This document shows positions 6,121 to 6,416 of a stretch of 6,416 bases of DNA, piece after piece; positions within the stretch are counted from its first letter, which is position 1; the number at the start of each line of letters is the position of its first letter. Source of the DNA: Pseudomonadota bacterium (GTDB taxonomy: Bacteria > Pseudomonadota > Alphaproteobacteria > Rhizobiales > Rhizobiaceae); contig JAEZXX010000103.1 in the NCBI GenBank assembly GCA_023419535.1, forward strand, positions 1 to 6,416. Reading direction: 5' to 3'. Below the pieces are notes generated by a model. That model was not told where the DNA came from and did no database searches. It saw only the letters and a list, made by a program, of their open reading frames with translations. The translations under genes were made by a program, and so were the position numbers.

Positions 6121-6299
6121 GCCTCGAACAGTTCCTGATGGCGCCGGAGGTTTGCCAAGGCACGACCTGTTTGCGCTTCAAGGACAAGCGACGCGGTGGC
6201 GTCTGGTTCTGCACCCACGCGAAGAAAATTACCGGCAAAGGTCGCAAGCAGCCACCGTGCCTATGCCGAGCCGCCCTCGCCTCGGAGCCCAAGCCATGA
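6117..6299 (+). CDS. small Cys-rich protein, possible zinc binder
   Basis: This is a 60-residue basic protein beginning at GTG after AAGGAG. Five cysteines and one histidine are arranged C13-x4-C18, C32-x-H34 and C48-x-C50, which could hold one zinc ion in a treble-clef or ribbon-like fold. Lys/Arg-rich segments (19-27 and 36-44) would fit nucleic-acid contact. I recognise no family. Four-base overlaps at both ends (GTGA with the winged-helix gene, ATGA with the next gene) place it firmly in the operon. Metal binding is inferred from spacing alone. Confidence 0.6.
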   Translation: MSLEQFLMAPEVCQGTTCLRFKDKRRGGVWFCTHAKKITGKGRKQPPCLCRAALASEPKP

Positions 6300-6416
6300 C
6301 CGGCTATGACGAGGAGCGTGGGCGCTGGGATGCAAGGACGGTGCCGCTCGTTTGGGAAGAGCGCCGCCCTGACGTTCCCGGCATAGAAGGGATGGTGCGA
6401 AAGAGCCTGCACGAAG
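6296..6416 (+). CDS. hypothetical protein, 5' part only
   Basis: ATG at 6296 overlaps the previous stop as ATGA. The frame stays open to the window end, giving 40 residues plus one extra base. The visible part, beginning MTGYDEERGRWDARTVP, is charged and carries two Trp. It shows no membrane segment or known motif, and no family can be named. GGAG at 6283-6286 is a reasonable ribosome site. Position and overlap suggest a further member of the same operon. Confidence 0.5.
   Translation, partial: MTGYDEERGRWDARTVPLVWEERRPDVPGIEGMVRKSLHE

Larger units (their letters stand above)
4141..6416. mobile_element. edge of a tRNA-Ser-integrated element (prophage, ICE or island)
   Basis: Three observations support this. 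The left limit coincides with a tRNA-Ser 3' remnant. Gene style changes sharply from a housekeeping flagellin to very short overlapping genes. The first gene is an orphan adenine methyltransferase with a DUF4942-like N-terminus, a combination common in phages and islands. The right end is outside the window. In the usual arrangement the displaced 3' fragment marks the integrase-distal end, so the integrase and an intact tRNA-Ser(GCU) would be far to the right. No integrase, capsid or conjugation gene is seen here, so the element type cannot be named. Confidence 0.65.

Overview
The window looks like a GC-rich alphaproteobacterial chromosome at its junction with an integrated mobile element. The lineage is inferred from high GC, a compact flagellin of alphaproteobacterial style and a tRNA-Ser with encoded CCA. 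No gene fixes the genus.

Chromosomal side (about 1-4080). A single large gene on the minus strand (493-3810) encodes a 1105-residue flagellin. Conserved flagellin ends enclose about 900 residues of variable domain. That domain holds seven decapeptide units, then four divergent tandem repeats of 112-117 residues, each carrying a GYTAGSG motif. The first 492 bases, downstream of this gene, show no gene but contain several GC-rich hairpins and a candidate terminator. The promoter side (3811-4079) contains a conspicuously AT-rich patch with a 12-base palindrome and a perfect TATAAT.

Junction (4080-4142). On the minus strand lies the 3' part of a tRNA-Ser(GCU) gene: anticodon arm, long variable arm, T arm, acceptor 3' strand and CCA. 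The 5' half is absent. This is the expected footprint of a tyrosine-recombinase element that integrated into a tRNA-Ser gene. The orientation of the fragment places the element to the right and the chromosome, with the flagellin gene, to the left.

Element side (4141-6416). A tightly overlapping plus-strand gene chain begins with an orphan DNA adenine methyltransferase-like protein (N-terminal DUF4942-like region, C-terminal SAM/NPPF domain). It continues with a possible 18-codon ORF, a 58-residue two-helix membrane protein starting at GTG, a 75-residue winged-helix-like protein, a 60-residue Cys-rich protein and a gene cut by the window end. Stop/start overlaps of 4-8 bases and good Shine-Dalgarno sites argue for a translationally coupled phage- or island-type operon. 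No integrase, restriction enzyme or structural phage gene is visible, so whether the element is a prophage, ICE or island stays open.
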